NCBI GenBank assembly: GCA_036320915.1
Contig: JAXBDG010000004.1
Coordinates: 434,001 to 498,000 of the forward strand
Reading direction: 5' to 3'
Source of the DNA: Linnemannia elongata
Taxonomy: Eukaryota > Mortierellomycota > Mortierellomycetes > Mortierellales > Mortierellaceae
DNA length: 64,000 nucleotides
In this document: in pieces, positions 34,257-44,982 of the stretch
How the letters are laid out: each line of letters opens with the position of its first letter
How positions within the stretch are numbered: the stretch's first letter is position 1
The notes under the pieces: generated by a model
The model's input: the letters and a program-made list of their open reading frames with translations, nothing else
Databases searched by the model: none
Told to the model about the DNA's origin: nothing
Position numbers and translations under genes: made by a program

Positions 34257-36120
34257 ATGGGCGTCGTGGACCTTGACTGTATCGCCTCAAATCCCAACTC
34301 GACCATCCTCTATGGAATCGGAAACGCCGAGGATAGGTCCGGAGGCGTCGTCACCATCGTCTATCGATCCAAGGACAACCCCGCCAATGCCACCGATATC
34401 AAATGGTATAAAGTCCGTGAAAATTTCAGTCGCAATTTCGACACGCCTGGCGCGGAGCCTCATTTCAAGTACTCGCAGTTTGGCAACGTTGACTGTGCAG
34501 TGAGCAGCAAGGGCGAGTTTACCGCCTTCTTTTATAACCCTGGGTTTTCGGTGACGGGGACGGCGAGACCAGTGCCAATGGGTATTCAGTTTTATCAAGA
34601 TTGGACTCAGCAGACGCTGCGGACGGTGCTTATCTATGGGTGGACGATGTATGGATGGACGAATCAGAACTTTGTGCACCAGTCGTTTTATATCGAAAAG
34701 GACGGTGTCGAAACGGTCGTGCATGCTGTTATGGACGAGACTGCGTCAGTGATTCGGTTTGGGTTGGTCGACAAAAGTACGGGCTATCTACAGTTAGCTG
34801 CCGTCTGGAAGTTGGTAGGTGTCAAGGATGAACAAATGTCAACAGGTTGTTACATGAGTATCGTTTAATATCATGTCTAATTATCTGTCTGCGCTGTTTG
34901 CACCCACCTTCCTTCCCAAAAAAAATAGGTCGATGGACGGTTCATGGTAGGAGAACTGACAGATGAGATCCCAAAGCTTCCTCATCGAAAGTCAACTGCG
35001 TTCCCCATACAATTATCCACGGCATCATACATCAACTCCGACCAGAGACACATAGTTTATCAGAACGGTAGTATCTACCTCTATTCAGACACCACAGGCC
35101 TGATCTCGTCGTTTCCGTTCTCAAGTCCACTTGCTACTCCAAAACAAAAGGAATTTGTTCAAGCAACTCCTATCCCAACAAACGGGAGGAACATGTTCTT
35201 TCAAGGAATGAGACAAAACTCGTCGTACCTCGGATACCTGACCCAGGTAGACGACCATACCGATGTGGCAAGTGATTTATGATGTCGAATTAATATGTGT
35301 ACGCTCTTTTATGTTGTGAGGCAGGAAACACAGGTATTAGCGACTGACATATATTCCGGACCCTTATTATTTCTTATTTTCTCATTTCTGATAGCGGATA
35401 ACTCTAAATATGACAATGCAGGTCTCAAAAATCGACATCTCCTACGACCTAACAGCTCCTTCAACTACCAGAAGTACAACTCGAGGCGCCATAATGGACA
35501 AAAATGGAGAATACAAGAACGTGGCTTACCTTCAGGCCATAGGGGGACAACTTCCAGACCAAGTGCCTTTTGCTGTCGGTCTTACAGTGTACGGGTACTA
35601 TGGCATCACACTGGACGGGACATCCATGGGAGGCATGGTCCCACTCGAGGTCCCACTCGAGGCCCCATTCGAGAACTCTATCTCGACCATAGCAGGGGTA
35701 GAAGACCGGTACCTCCGAAGCCGATTCCGAAACTTCCAAGGTCAAGTGGGGCCGAGATATACTTCTGCCGACATATTGTCCGGAGTAGGTATTTTTGGAG
35801 CCGTCATGGGAGCCATCATTGTGCTAGCGATACTGTGGTACCCCTTCAACAAATTGCTGGAAATAATTCGATTGGATGAAGAGAGGCGGGCGAAGGATAA
35901 GGAATCATTTGAGTTGATTTCTAGGTTGCGGCATGTCAGTGGGCTCCCGAGCACCGATCCTTCTTCAGCTGTAACAACGTTAGACGGACCAAGAGCAGGA
36001 GAGCTTCCGTTCGAGTCGTCGTCTGCTAGTACGACTTCACATACTCTACTGGATGGACTCGGGCTTATGAGACATCCTCGACCTAATATTGTTGTCTCCA
36101 TTGGTGGTGATGAGGATTAG
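34257..36120 (+). CDS. Single-pass membrane protein, tandem copy 2 (member C)
   Basis: Exons 34257-34814, 34929-35267 and 35395-36120 join in frame to 540 aa. Close paralogue of copy 1, differing by small in-frame insertions: QDWTQQTLRTVLIYGW in exon 1, HRKSTAFPIQ in exon 2, and a triplicated VPLE/AP-type repeat (GGMVPLEVPLEAPFENS) in exon 3. Same outside domain, TM helix (GIFGAVMGAIIVLAILWYPF) and RHPRPNIVVSIGGDED tail. Intron 2 again begins GCAAGT. An in-frame leader ending LLLLLVAFFIITN directly precedes MGVVDLDC; it is a good signal-peptide candidate should an upstream ATG (for example 34050) be used. Confidence 0.82.
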
Positions 36121-37158
36121 TCAGTGCGTACTCATGCAGGTGCAGATACCCTTACAACAGCAGTAACAGTTGTTTTTTTTTTAAGGAAATAAATGAGAAT
36201 ATTTTTTCATCCTTTTACAGCACCTGGAGCATCTAATCTTTATGGTTGATAATAGAAGGATATTTGCGTTTAGGACGAAGTAAAGAGCGTACGTCAGAGA
36301 GGCTTCTTTTTGTCAGATTGTTGTTTGAAAGGGTTACAGTAGTGAGCAGATAGGGAGAAGGGGGAGAAGGCGAATGAAACAAAATATTGCTCGGATTCAG
36401 GTACGATCGCACAGTCTCGTGTCCGCTTTGGTCATACGTGATCCCACCAGTGATGCTACTCTCCTTTGATGACGTCAATAAGACTAACATGTCCAGGAAT
36501 GGCATTTCATTTACCGAGCTGTCGATCTCTCGCCCTCCGAGACAATTTATCTGCCAATCGCGCCACCAATTTCATCTACACGACGTTGTCGCAAAACACC
36601 TCCAACCTGGTGAGGGGTGAATGCCTCTCGGAGCTTTACACACGGTTCGTGCTGAGTAAGACGGGGAGCCTACAGCAAAGATATCATAGTGCATGTCTTG
36701 GCATCAGCCCACAGCGTCCATCATGCCTCCATGAGACTCTCTTTTGCATATTTTCAGGCGCCGCTTCCCTATCGATCTTCTTGTATGTGGTGTGGAGGTT
36801 CGATTTTTATTCTCCCAGGAATAAAGGACGAATAGGCTCGCCGCACTTCCAAGAGCAAATAAAAAAAACAAAGTGTTCGCCCACGCCTTATTACATGTTT
36901 GTTGTGGGCTGTTGTCGCACCTTTTTTTTTTTTTTTCTCTTTTAAGGTTTGAGTGGCTTTTAGTATGACTAGTTCTTTCCCCGGCTTCCATTCTGCCTGC
37001 TCTCTTCAACTTTCTTTCTTGATTCCATACTCTTCTCCCTTTTTTTCAATTATTCGTCGTTCTTATTTCCTCACTCTCCTCGCACTCCTCCCTCTCCCTC
37101 CTACACCCCATTGTTTTCCCTCCTTCTCCTCCTCGTCGCATTCTTCATCATCACCAAC
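36121..37158. repeat. Intergenic part of the tandem duplication (second copy)
   Basis: Near-identical to 33218-34256 at an offset of about 2.9 kb, continuing without a break into the first ~85 bp of the next gene. It carries the leader and presumed promoter of copy 3. Confidence 0.85.
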
Positions 37159-39052
37159 ATGGGCGTCGTGGACCTTGACTGTATCGCCTCAAATCCCAAC
37201 TCGACCATCCTCTATGGAATCGGAAACGCCGAGGATAGGTCCGGATACGTCGTCACCACCGTCTATCGATCCAAGGAAAACCCTGCCAATTCCACCAATT
37301 CCACCGATCTCATATGAGAAGAACACCGGAGGTTTTACCAGAGTCATACCGAGCCTCATTACATGTACCCTCGCTTCGGAGATGTTGACTGTGCAGTGAG
37401 CAGCAAGGGCGAGTTTGCGGCTTTTCTCTATAACCCTCAGGTCTACGCCACGGGCTATTCCAGGCCTATACCGATGGGGATTCGATTTAAACCGGATGGC
37501 GCAACAGGTTTATTGGAGCAGGAGGTGATCTGGGGATCGATGGGTTATGGCTGGACGAGTCGGAAGTTCGTGCACCAGTCGTTTTATATTGAAAAGGACG
37601 GTGTCGAGACGGTCGTGCATGCTGTTATGGATGAGACTGCGTCGGTGATTCGGTTTGGGTTGGTCGATAAAGATACTGGCTATCTCCAGCTGGCTGCCGT
37701 CTGGAAGATGGTTAGATGCAGTGCTAAATTAACGTCAGTTGACCATTCCATGCAGTGTGTGTAGTAATGCCTTGTCTAATTATTTGTCTGCACTATCTGC
37801 TCTCTATCTTTCCCAACCTAAATAGGTCGATGGACGGTTCATGGTAGGAGATCTGACAGACAAGATGCCAAACTTGCCTTATCCTAGGACCACAGAGTTC
37901 AACCCAAGGTCCCCATCGCTCATCAACACCGACCAGAAACACATGGTCTACCAGAACGGCAGTCTGTATATTTATTCAGATACTACAGGCCTCATCTCGT
38001 CGATTCCATTCTCTAGCCCTTTCACTACTCCATCACAGAAGGACTTGTTTCAAGCAACTCCCATCACAGCCAACAGGAGAAACATGTTCTTTCAAGGAAT
38101 GAGAGATAACTCGCCGTATCTCGGATACCTGACACGATTGGATACCTACAACGAAACTGTAGGTGTTAATTTTCCGTTGCAACGACATGATCCACACGTC
38201 CTTGCACTCAAACAAACTGACACAGCGATTCTTATGTCCCACCCCCCCTCCCCCCTCCTTTTTTTATGTCCTTCCCCATGTTAGAGAACGGCCTCAACCA
38301 TGACAATGCGGTTATCCACAATTGAACTTGCCAGCTCCTCCAATCTCACAACAACAATCAACGGCGCCATTACCAACATCTCAACAAAAAACTTTGAGAT
38401 GACAAGCTACGGTTTTCACGAGGGTGTCATTAGCCTCCAGACAGGAACAGGACGCTTTCCAGACCAAATGCCCTTTATAGCTGGGTTAACATTAGAAGGC
38501 TACTTCGGCATCACCCTAGGATCAGGACCTCCAACAACAATCCCACTCGAGAACTTCACTGCTCCTATCCAAGAAGTCCAAGTCGACTTTGTCCGAAGTC
38601 GTCTCCGAAACCGCCATGGTCAAGTAGGGCCAACAATATACAATGAAACCATCGAGTTGTCAGGAATAGAGATTTTTGGCGTCGTCATGGGAGCCTTATT
38701 TGGGCTACCGCTACTGCGGTACCTCGTCAAGAAATTTGACAAATGGCTGGAGAAGATTCGATTGGATGATGAGAAGCGGGCGGCGGATAAGGAGGCGTAT
38801 GAGTTAATTGCTAGGTTGCGGCATGCCAGTGCGCAATATAGCACCAATCCTTCTTCCACGACAACAGCGATAGGAGGAGGAGAGGGAACTAGAGGACTTT
38901 CTTATCGCTCTACTTCTGCCAACACCACCTCCTATGCTCTAATGGATGACCTGGGACTTACGAGACACCCTCGACCTAATACCGCTATTACCATTGGAGA
39001 TGATGAGGATGAGTCGACTCAAGGTCGTGTAGATGTACATACTCAACAATAG
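37159..39052 (+). pseudogene. Single-pass membrane protein, tandem copy 3 (member D) with in-frame TGA
   Basis: Exons 37159-37710, 37826-38158 and 38285-39052 preserve one frame throughout (550 aa if read through) apart from TGA at 37315-37317, where copies 1 and 2 have TGG (IKW against LI-stop). Downstream the family features are all intact: MYPRFGDVDCAVSSKGEF, FVHQSFYIEKDGVETVVHAV, GNMFFQG-like motif, TM helix (IEIFGVVMGALFGLPLLRY) and tail RHPRPNTAITIGDDEDES. Intron 2 has a normal GT donor (GTAGGT). It diverges more from copies 1 and 2 than they do from each other, except at its 5' end. Options: recent pseudogene, stop readthrough, or use of the internal Met at 37363. Confidence 0.75.
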
Positions 39053-39084
39053 TTTCTTGTTTATTACCATCTACAAACAGCCTA

Positions 39085-39172
39085 CACTCCTTTTCGCTGA
39101 AAAATCCACTTTCATAGTAGATGTAGATCTTTACACTGAATTGAAATACCTATGAGGAGTGCTATTCAGTTT
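39085..39172. repeat. Left terminal inverted repeat
   Basis: Pairs with 41105-41191 with a few mismatches and indels. It contains CACTCC at the outer end and an inverted GGAGTG near the inner end, so each arm is itself partly self-complementary. Confidence 0.9.
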
Positions 39173-39339
39173 TGTGACAGCTTATTTGACCTCATATCTT
39201 CGCAGATTTTCGTCGACAGCATGCTTTCCCATCTTGGACATCACATCTACACTCAACCAGTTTCAGAACGGGACCTCAACACTAGCAAAGAAAGCGAAAG
39301 CGCTGGATTTCTACTCGCTGTTGGCTAAACCTTAGGCTG

Positions 39340-40956
39340 GCGCTGACAACGTCGTCGAAAAACAACCTCAAAAACCTGCCGAGCCCAAACGCCATAAAGG
39401 TGAGAGGGGTGAAGGATTTACTCTAAGGCATCGGATGGAACTGGTCGAGATCTTGGCCATCTTAGCAAGACCACCAACAAGAAGGTCATAGCAACCAATT
39501 TTCACCAGTTCGTACACTGCCGTGTCTCGAGAAAGTCGATCAAACAATGGGACAAGGAGTTCGACTAAATCCAGTTCGATTTGCATGGTCGAGGCGACAA
39601 ATGCACGCTCTCCAGCAATCCATTCGACCTGATACGATACATACTGTACAATATCGTCCAAGAATGGCTAATAGATGATCGGAAGAGCAACAGCGTTGTC
39701 TTTGGTATTTAGCTCCAGGATGCAGCCGATTCCGTTCTCCACACTCTTATGGTGACATTTGCGATCTCAAAGATATGCCCCCTGGCCGCCCAATCTCTTT
39801 TACGGCATCATGGCCTTCGAGGATGAGGCAAGAGTATGGAATCGCCTACCGCCGTCTCAGAGGAGAAGCGGCTTCTGTCGACACGCTTGCCATTACAAGA
39901 AGGATGGACAAAATCCGCGAGATATCCTCTGGCTTCGAACTTGACGACGTCTATAACTGTGACGAGACTGACATGCACCTCAAGGAGCCTTCTACTCTCT
40001 CTTACACCATAGAGGAACTTGCGAGTGGTGCCAAACCTGAGCGGGGAACTGGGAGTCAAGTGTCGATTCTCTTCTGTGTCAATGCATCTGGATCTTCGCT
40101 TGCCCGAGCAGGAACGGTGGAGGCTTTGAGACCGGTTGACATTGATAAGTACACAAATAAACCGTGCTATTGTATGAAAAGGTAGGACCCGAAAAGTGGA
40201 AATTAGTCATCTCGTTTCATTGCTTGACGTTATAGGTCGGCATCTTGCCCGACATATCCGGCCATGTCCTGAGGTTCCCATTACCTCGAAACGACATAAA
40301 AAAGGATATAAGGCCCTGGGTGTATGTAAAGAGTGGCTGCACTCTCTGGATGACGGTCTTTCCAACAGGAGTCTTCTACTTATCGACACATGTGGAGCAG
40401 ATGGCAACTCTAGACGCGGTACCTCTAGCGGCATCGATCAACTTGCAGCAGAGAAATGGAAACATATTCAAATCGAGCGTCTGCCACCCAATGAGACATC
40501 CGTCACCCGACCGTGGGACCATTGCATAATTAGCGTATTCAAACGACAATTTCTGAGATGCTTAGCAACAAAGCCGTTACAAAAAGGTACGCCCCCGCAA
40601 GTAAGATTACCAATTGCGATGCATGGTCGCTTATTCCATACTCGTGGTCGAATGTCAAGGCCTCGATAGTGAAGCATTATTTCTGCAAAGCGAAGGTGCT
40701 CTCGAAGGAGCAAGATGACAAGCTGCTGCGGGATTCGGTAAAAGTGGAGGAGCATACACCGCTGTATCCACCTGTGGCAGACAGCGACGCGAGTCGAGTC
40801 AAGGGACGTTATGTGCGCTTGATTGCTTCGATCATGGACGGAGACACGATCCAGTTATTCCTCGACGAATCAAAAGGATGCTCAAGATACAGCAGAAGAG
40901 ATCGAGCAGACGGTGCACAAAAATATCGCCAAGAGGTGCGGCCCATGAGGGCGTAG
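39340..40956 (+). pseudogene. Pogo/Tigger-like transposase, frameshifted
   Basis: Coding relics in several frames. YGIAYRRLRGEAASVDTLAI and VYNCDETDMHLKEPSTLSYT lead to GTGSQVSILFCVNASGSSLA (about 39830-40100): the DDE catalytic core start with the (N/C)DET motif. Next, KWKHIQIERLPPNETSVTRP and a KRQFL segment (about 40450-40570) match the C-terminal part of the catalytic domain (usually LPPNTTSVTQPLDAG). Then LSNKAVTKRYAPASKITNCD and further tail run to 40956. At least three frame changes and stops are needed, so the protein is dead. Confidence 0.8.
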
Positions 40957-41104
40957 TTCATCCATCGAGCGTGAGGATATCGAACAGGTCAAGTCCAAGT
41001 ACGAAGGAAATAGTTTGGCGACTATGGTGGTTGAGTTGCTTGGAGATGAAGATGTGAGGAATCGAAAAACAGCGCGTCAGATATCCGCATATCCAAGCAT
41101 AAAT

Positions 41105-41191
41105 AAACTGAATAACACTCCTTATATTTTCAATTCAGTGGAAAAGATCCACATTTGCTATGGAAAGTGGATTTTTCAGCGAAAAGGAGTG
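41105..41191. repeat. Right terminal inverted repeat
   Basis: Inverted copy of 39085-39172: outer GGAGTG, inner AACACTCC, and the shared block TTCAATTCAGTG. Confidence 0.9.
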
Positions 41192-41257
41192 TAAGAGGGT
41201 CCCGCGTGGGTTCAAGAGAGTAGTGAAAGTCGGCCGATACCACGAAACGGTATTCGG

Positions 41258-42035
41258 CTACTTGTGGCAAGTCCATGCAGGCAGGGTCCATTGCTGATTA
41301 GCCCCGGAGTTACAGGGAGGAAGAATAAGGCGTGTAAAGTGGTCTTGGCTGGCACCCACGTCGACACACGAGCCATCCTTGTTCTTGATCCTTCCATTCT
41401 CAATGGTCCACTTGATGGCTGATTCATCGCACAGCTCTAAAATTAGTTGAGGATAAGAGGATCCAGAGTAAAGACGTTGTCCCACACAATGGTGAGAGTC
41501 CACATTCTTGATCTGATGGTCCTCAGTCAGCACCCAGTTAGGGTGCAATGCTGTATCGCATGCGTAAAGAGCGACAAGTTCTCCCTATCAACGAATCAGT
41601 GTATGAACGCAGGATTAGCGATTTTACATCTAACGCAAGTGAAGAGGTACGAAAAAATCAATGTATGAGTGGGCTTCTTACCACATCAAGATAGGGCGCG
41701 TCCCAGCATTGTTTAGATCCAGGAATAAAAATTCGTCCTGTCGCTTGCTCGCATTCACAGGTTGCGCCAGTAGGAGAGTCGATACACTTCAATGGGGCAA
41801 CGCATTTTTCCTTCTTTCGAAGTTCACGATGCGAGAAGGTGTAGATAGTGTTGGGGTCGGCTGTTGAATAACCGAAATCCTTAGGGCATTTTGCAATCTT
41901 GGAGCCGCAGAACGACACTTTGTTGTGCTTCAATTCGCGGATCAATTTTGTGCATTCTTTCGCAGTGCAGGCGTTTCCGAACTGAACAGCAAATGCTATA
42001 ACAGTGAGAAGGGAAAGAGCCGATGTTAGATGCAT
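41258..42035 (-). CDS. Secreted Cys-rich protein with ricin-B-type lectin domain
   Basis: Exons 41682-42035 and 41258-41584 (97-nt GT-AG intron) give 226 aa. A signal peptide is clear (MHLTSALSLLTVIAFAVQFG, cleavage after NA). The N-terminal domain (residues 22-118) has about ten Cys in a pattern I do not recognise (CTAKECTKLIRELKHNKVSF; CECEQATGRIFIPGSKQCW). The C-terminal ~105 residues resemble one beta-trefoil subdomain set: QIKNVDSHHCVGQ, AIKWTIENGRIKNKDGSCVD, NQQWTLP with one Q-x-W. Ricin-B domains bind sugars; no enzymatic toxin domain is present. A TATAAAA on the minus strand (42120-42126) lies about 85 bp upstream of the ATG. Likely a cell-wall or extracellular glycan-binding protein. 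Confidence 0.78.
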
Positions 42036-42119
42036 TTTGGATTGGTGAAATGGAGAGGTTGAGCGATAGAGAGATGGGGAGCTATAAAATAATGTGGCGA
42101 TTGGCAAAGAGAGGGATGT

Positions 42120-42126
42120 TTTTATA
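42120..42126 (-). promoter_or_regulatory. TATA box of the lectin-type gene
   Basis: TATAAAA on the minus strand, about 85 bp before the ATG at 42035. Confidence 0.5.
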
Positions 42127-42309
42127 TGCAGGAGTATCCATGGAACTTGGGTCGTTTTTTCACCCCTTGAAATTTTCCAAGGGAAATCGGGCCTTTTTCC
42201 CCTTGGAAATTAATATTTCATGCACCTCGTGGTTTTCCCGCCCCATGAAATTTTCCATGTACCCCATTGTTTTTTGTTTTTTTTTCGTCCGTTGCTCTTT
42301 TCTCATCCC

Positions 42310-42600
42310 GGGGTAATTTTTAATCCCTTTGGCTTATCTCATCTCTTGGTCTTGGTCTTCTCTCATCTTTTCGTGTTCTTGTCACCCCTAGGTCTTTTCT
42401 CGTCCCTGGGTCTTCCTCTCCCATTTGCTTCTCCACATCATTTACATTTTTTTGTCATGCCTTTGCTTTTTTATCCATTGGTATTATCCCATCCTTTTGG
42501 TCCTTTCCCTTCCCTTGGCCTTTCCTCATTTGATCATCCCTTGATGTTTTCCCAACTCATGGTCTTTTCTCCTCCCTTTGTTCCTTTCTGTTAGGGAGCC
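42310..42600 (-). repeat. Degenerate CCTTGATC/ATCAAGGG minisatellite (reversed)
   Basis: Pyrimidine-rich on the plus strand, with loosely repeated units of ~18-22 bp such as CATCCCTTGATGTTTTCCC and TCTCGTCCCTGGGTCTT. It is the inverted counterpart of the arrays at 11.4 and 13.0 kb and sits beside another rRNA scrap. Confidence 0.45.
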
Positions 42601-42639
42601 AATATTCAGCCCTTATTCCGTCTCACTACTGAAAGAGGG

Positions 42640-42683
42640 ACGATATCGAAGGATCAAAAAGTAACATCCTATGACCGCTTGAA
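42640..42683 (-). pseudogene. Short 28S rRNA scrap (copy d)
   Basis: The plus-strand stretch CGATATCGAAGGATCAAAAA followed by GTAACATCCTATGACCGCTTG is the complement of the conserved rRNA segment CAAGCGTTCATAGCGACGTT ... TTTTTGATCCTTCGATGTCG, with several substitutions. Same rRNA interval as copies a, b, c and e. Confidence 0.6.
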
Positions 42684-42700
42684 TACCTTGAGCCAAGTTT

Positions 42701-42850
42701 TTGCTCTGACCCAAAAGTGGTGCTCTTAACCCAAAAGTAGTGCTCTTAACCCAAAAGTAGTGCTCTTAACCCAAAAGTAGTGCTCTTAACCCAAAAGTAG
42801 TGCTCTTAAACTAAAAGTGGTGCTCTTAACCCAAAAAGTGGTGCTCTTTA
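42701..42850. repeat. 20-bp tandem repeat, seven units
   Basis: Near-perfect units TGCTCTTAACCCAAAAGTAG in head-to-tail order. The outer units show GTGG for GTAG and small indels; the inner units (42721-42800) are identical. No unique spacers, so not a CRISPR array. No coding frame. Confidence 0.97.
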
Positions 42851-44579
42851 CTCCTTTCTTTGGAATGTACTGTAAATGTTGGTATCTGCAGATACCTGTT
42901 ATCCCCGAGATGGCCTTAGCTTGTGATATCTCTAGATCTGGATATGCATAATGTTTTCAGATCTGAAACCATTCTTGAGATGACCCTTGACTCAAGATAT
43001 GTATGCATGCATGGTGTTTGCGTCTTTTACCTCCGATCTGCTCCTTGTGGCCCACTATAGCTTTAGATCGGGAAATATGCACGAGAAGGATCATCTGACT
43101 TCCCTTGCCATACGGCACTGTCATTGGGTTGACCAGGGAAAAGAGAATTTTTTAAAGCAAAGAGCCTGTCAGAAAAGAGACTCACTTTTTGACCAATTCA
43201 AGTGCGCAGCAAACCTGTTCAACCACTTCCTCGTGGACTTTTTAACGCCCACACTTCTCCACTCCCAAAACATGAAGTCATGTCTTTCATTGCTCAGATA
43301 GTCGTGCTATCCCTTGGATTGCAAGAAAAGTACAACGCTCGGGTCGGCTCTTGTTGTAGATATGCAGTAACTACCTCTTTTTCATCTTTCTCTACTCAAA
43401 ATTGCAAAAATCATAAGGTGCGGCACCAAGGTCGCCATTATTGTCATCGTCAACAAGGAAACGTACTGTAACAGTATAATAATAGAACCATAACACCATC
43501 TGGCCCCCAACCACACCCCCATCTAGGTCTCCAACTACATATAAATACCTCAACTCCACAGCATAATAAGCATCATTTTTCCTGCCCTTCCCTCTTGTCC
43601 ATAACACCTTTGTCTCTCTTGTATTCCTCTTTTCTCTCTCACTGCGTCCTCCCTAGTTAGTTCTACACCTGTATACCCTTGATCCATTGCTATTATACCC
43701 ACAGAATACAATTTCAACATATATGAATGATTTGTGCAGCGTGGATGTTTCTGTTCCTATCAATTAGTACAAGTGGCGACCTTTATGTTTTAGGAGCAGA
43801 GTAGAGGTGGGCATGAAAATTATTCAAAATCGCGTGCAATACCCACGAGGAAATGGTTAAATAGGTTTATTGTGCACTCTAGGTTGTCAAAAGTGAGCAT
43901 CTTATTTTGATAGGCATTCTGCTTTTCCAACTTACTCCTTACTCTGACCGCACTGACACCAAAAAAAACCTCCTTTCCTCGGTCAACCCTACTCTGAGAG
44001 TGCCTGTATGACGGTGAAAGCTAGATTAACCGAGTCCGTTGTGTCACTGTCACCCGCCGCCACTACTGACAGTGTCGCAGAAAATCTCCTTCCTGCAGTG
44101 CTTTGGCCTCACCGTAAATTATAGTAACGAAGATACTGTAGGGGTAGAAATAGCGAGGCAGCTTGATCTTTTGCTCCTTGTCCTTTCAAAAGACAACCTA
44201 ACGAAACAATTGATTGACTTAGCTGACGCCGTTTACTTCAGTGATTATTGTATGCTTGCGTGTAGTGCTTTAGGTCCACCTCAGTTCAACAACCCTCTCT
44301 TACACTCCCATTATTCACAACATCAACCTCAACTGTGAGTGTAACAGCTACTCAAACATATCTCAAAGAAACGCCTGATTCCACAACAACAGCAGCACCT
44401 CAGTGGCTTCAGGATGTAAGTGGTTGCCTGGATTACTATGCCAACTCTAGGTGAGGGATGGCTTGCGTAGTCGTCGTACGCGTTCCATTCCAACTTCACT
44501 GGAGCTACTCTTCTAGAATCACATGACATGATCCTATCATTCACCCCTGAATTCATGCACCATTCCTTTGGGTGCCCCC
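42851..44579. other. Gene-free stretch
   Basis: No supported gene. A Ser/Thr-rich open segment around 44320-44450 (TVSVTATQTYLKETPDSTTT) reads like protein but is short and bounded by stops; it may be a relic. Confidence 0.35.
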
Positions 44580-44850
44580 GACCTTTTCGGCCCCCTTCTT
44601 TCCAGTCCCCCTTGATCTTTTTCTAGCATCCCTTGATCATTTTCTAGTGACCCCTTGATTATTTTCCAGACACCTTTCATCTATCATCCCTTTGCAGTAT
44701 CCTTTGCTCTTTTTCCGACAACCTTTGACCTCTTCACGCATTCTTTGATTTTTCTGCATCCCCTGACGTGTCTCTTAACCCCGTTTCTGGACATTGTCCC
44801 CCTGATCCATCCCGATTTTCTTGACCGTCGCTCATTCGCTTTACATGCGA
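44580..44850 (-). repeat. Degenerate minisatellite, CTAGAAAA-GATCAAGGG units (reversed)
   Basis: On the minus strand, consecutive units read GGGGTCACTAGAAAATGATC, AAGGGATGCTAGAAAAAGAT and CAAGGGGGACTGGAAAG, about 22 bp each, decaying towards 44850. The unit resembles 28S rRNA GTGCCAGAAAAGTTACCACA followed by GGGATAACTGG. Confidence 0.65.
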
Positions 44851-44982
44851 TTAGTGCTACATGGGATTAGTGTGACACCAATTTTAGTATATCTTATTAT
44901 TTACCTTTTGCTTCCCCGTCATACACTGCTCTGAAACAAAGCGTTAACAATGCGACTTCGAGTTTTACTAAAGCAAGGATTG

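Larger units (their letters stand above)
39085..41191 (+). mobile_element. Pogo/Tigger-like DNA transposon, inactive
   Basis: A 2.1-kb element with terminal inverted repeats of ~88 bp (39085-39172 and 41105-41191), flanked on both sides by TA (39083-39084, 41192-41193), the target duplication of the Tc1/mariner/pogo superfamily. The ends read CACTCCTTTTCGCTGAAAAA and its complement. Inside is a broken plus-strand transposase gene. It has inserted directly behind membrane-protein copy 3. Confidence 0.88.

Noticed and set aside
34050..34868. Longer start for membrane-protein copy 2 (272 codons)
   Set aside because: The extra 69 residues are leader sequence with mononucleotide runs; kept only as a possible signal-peptide alternative. 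The same applies to 31213 and the minus-strand 27660 start.
42701..42850. CRISPR-like array
   Set aside because: Units are contiguous 20-bp repeats without spacers, in a eukaryotic genome.
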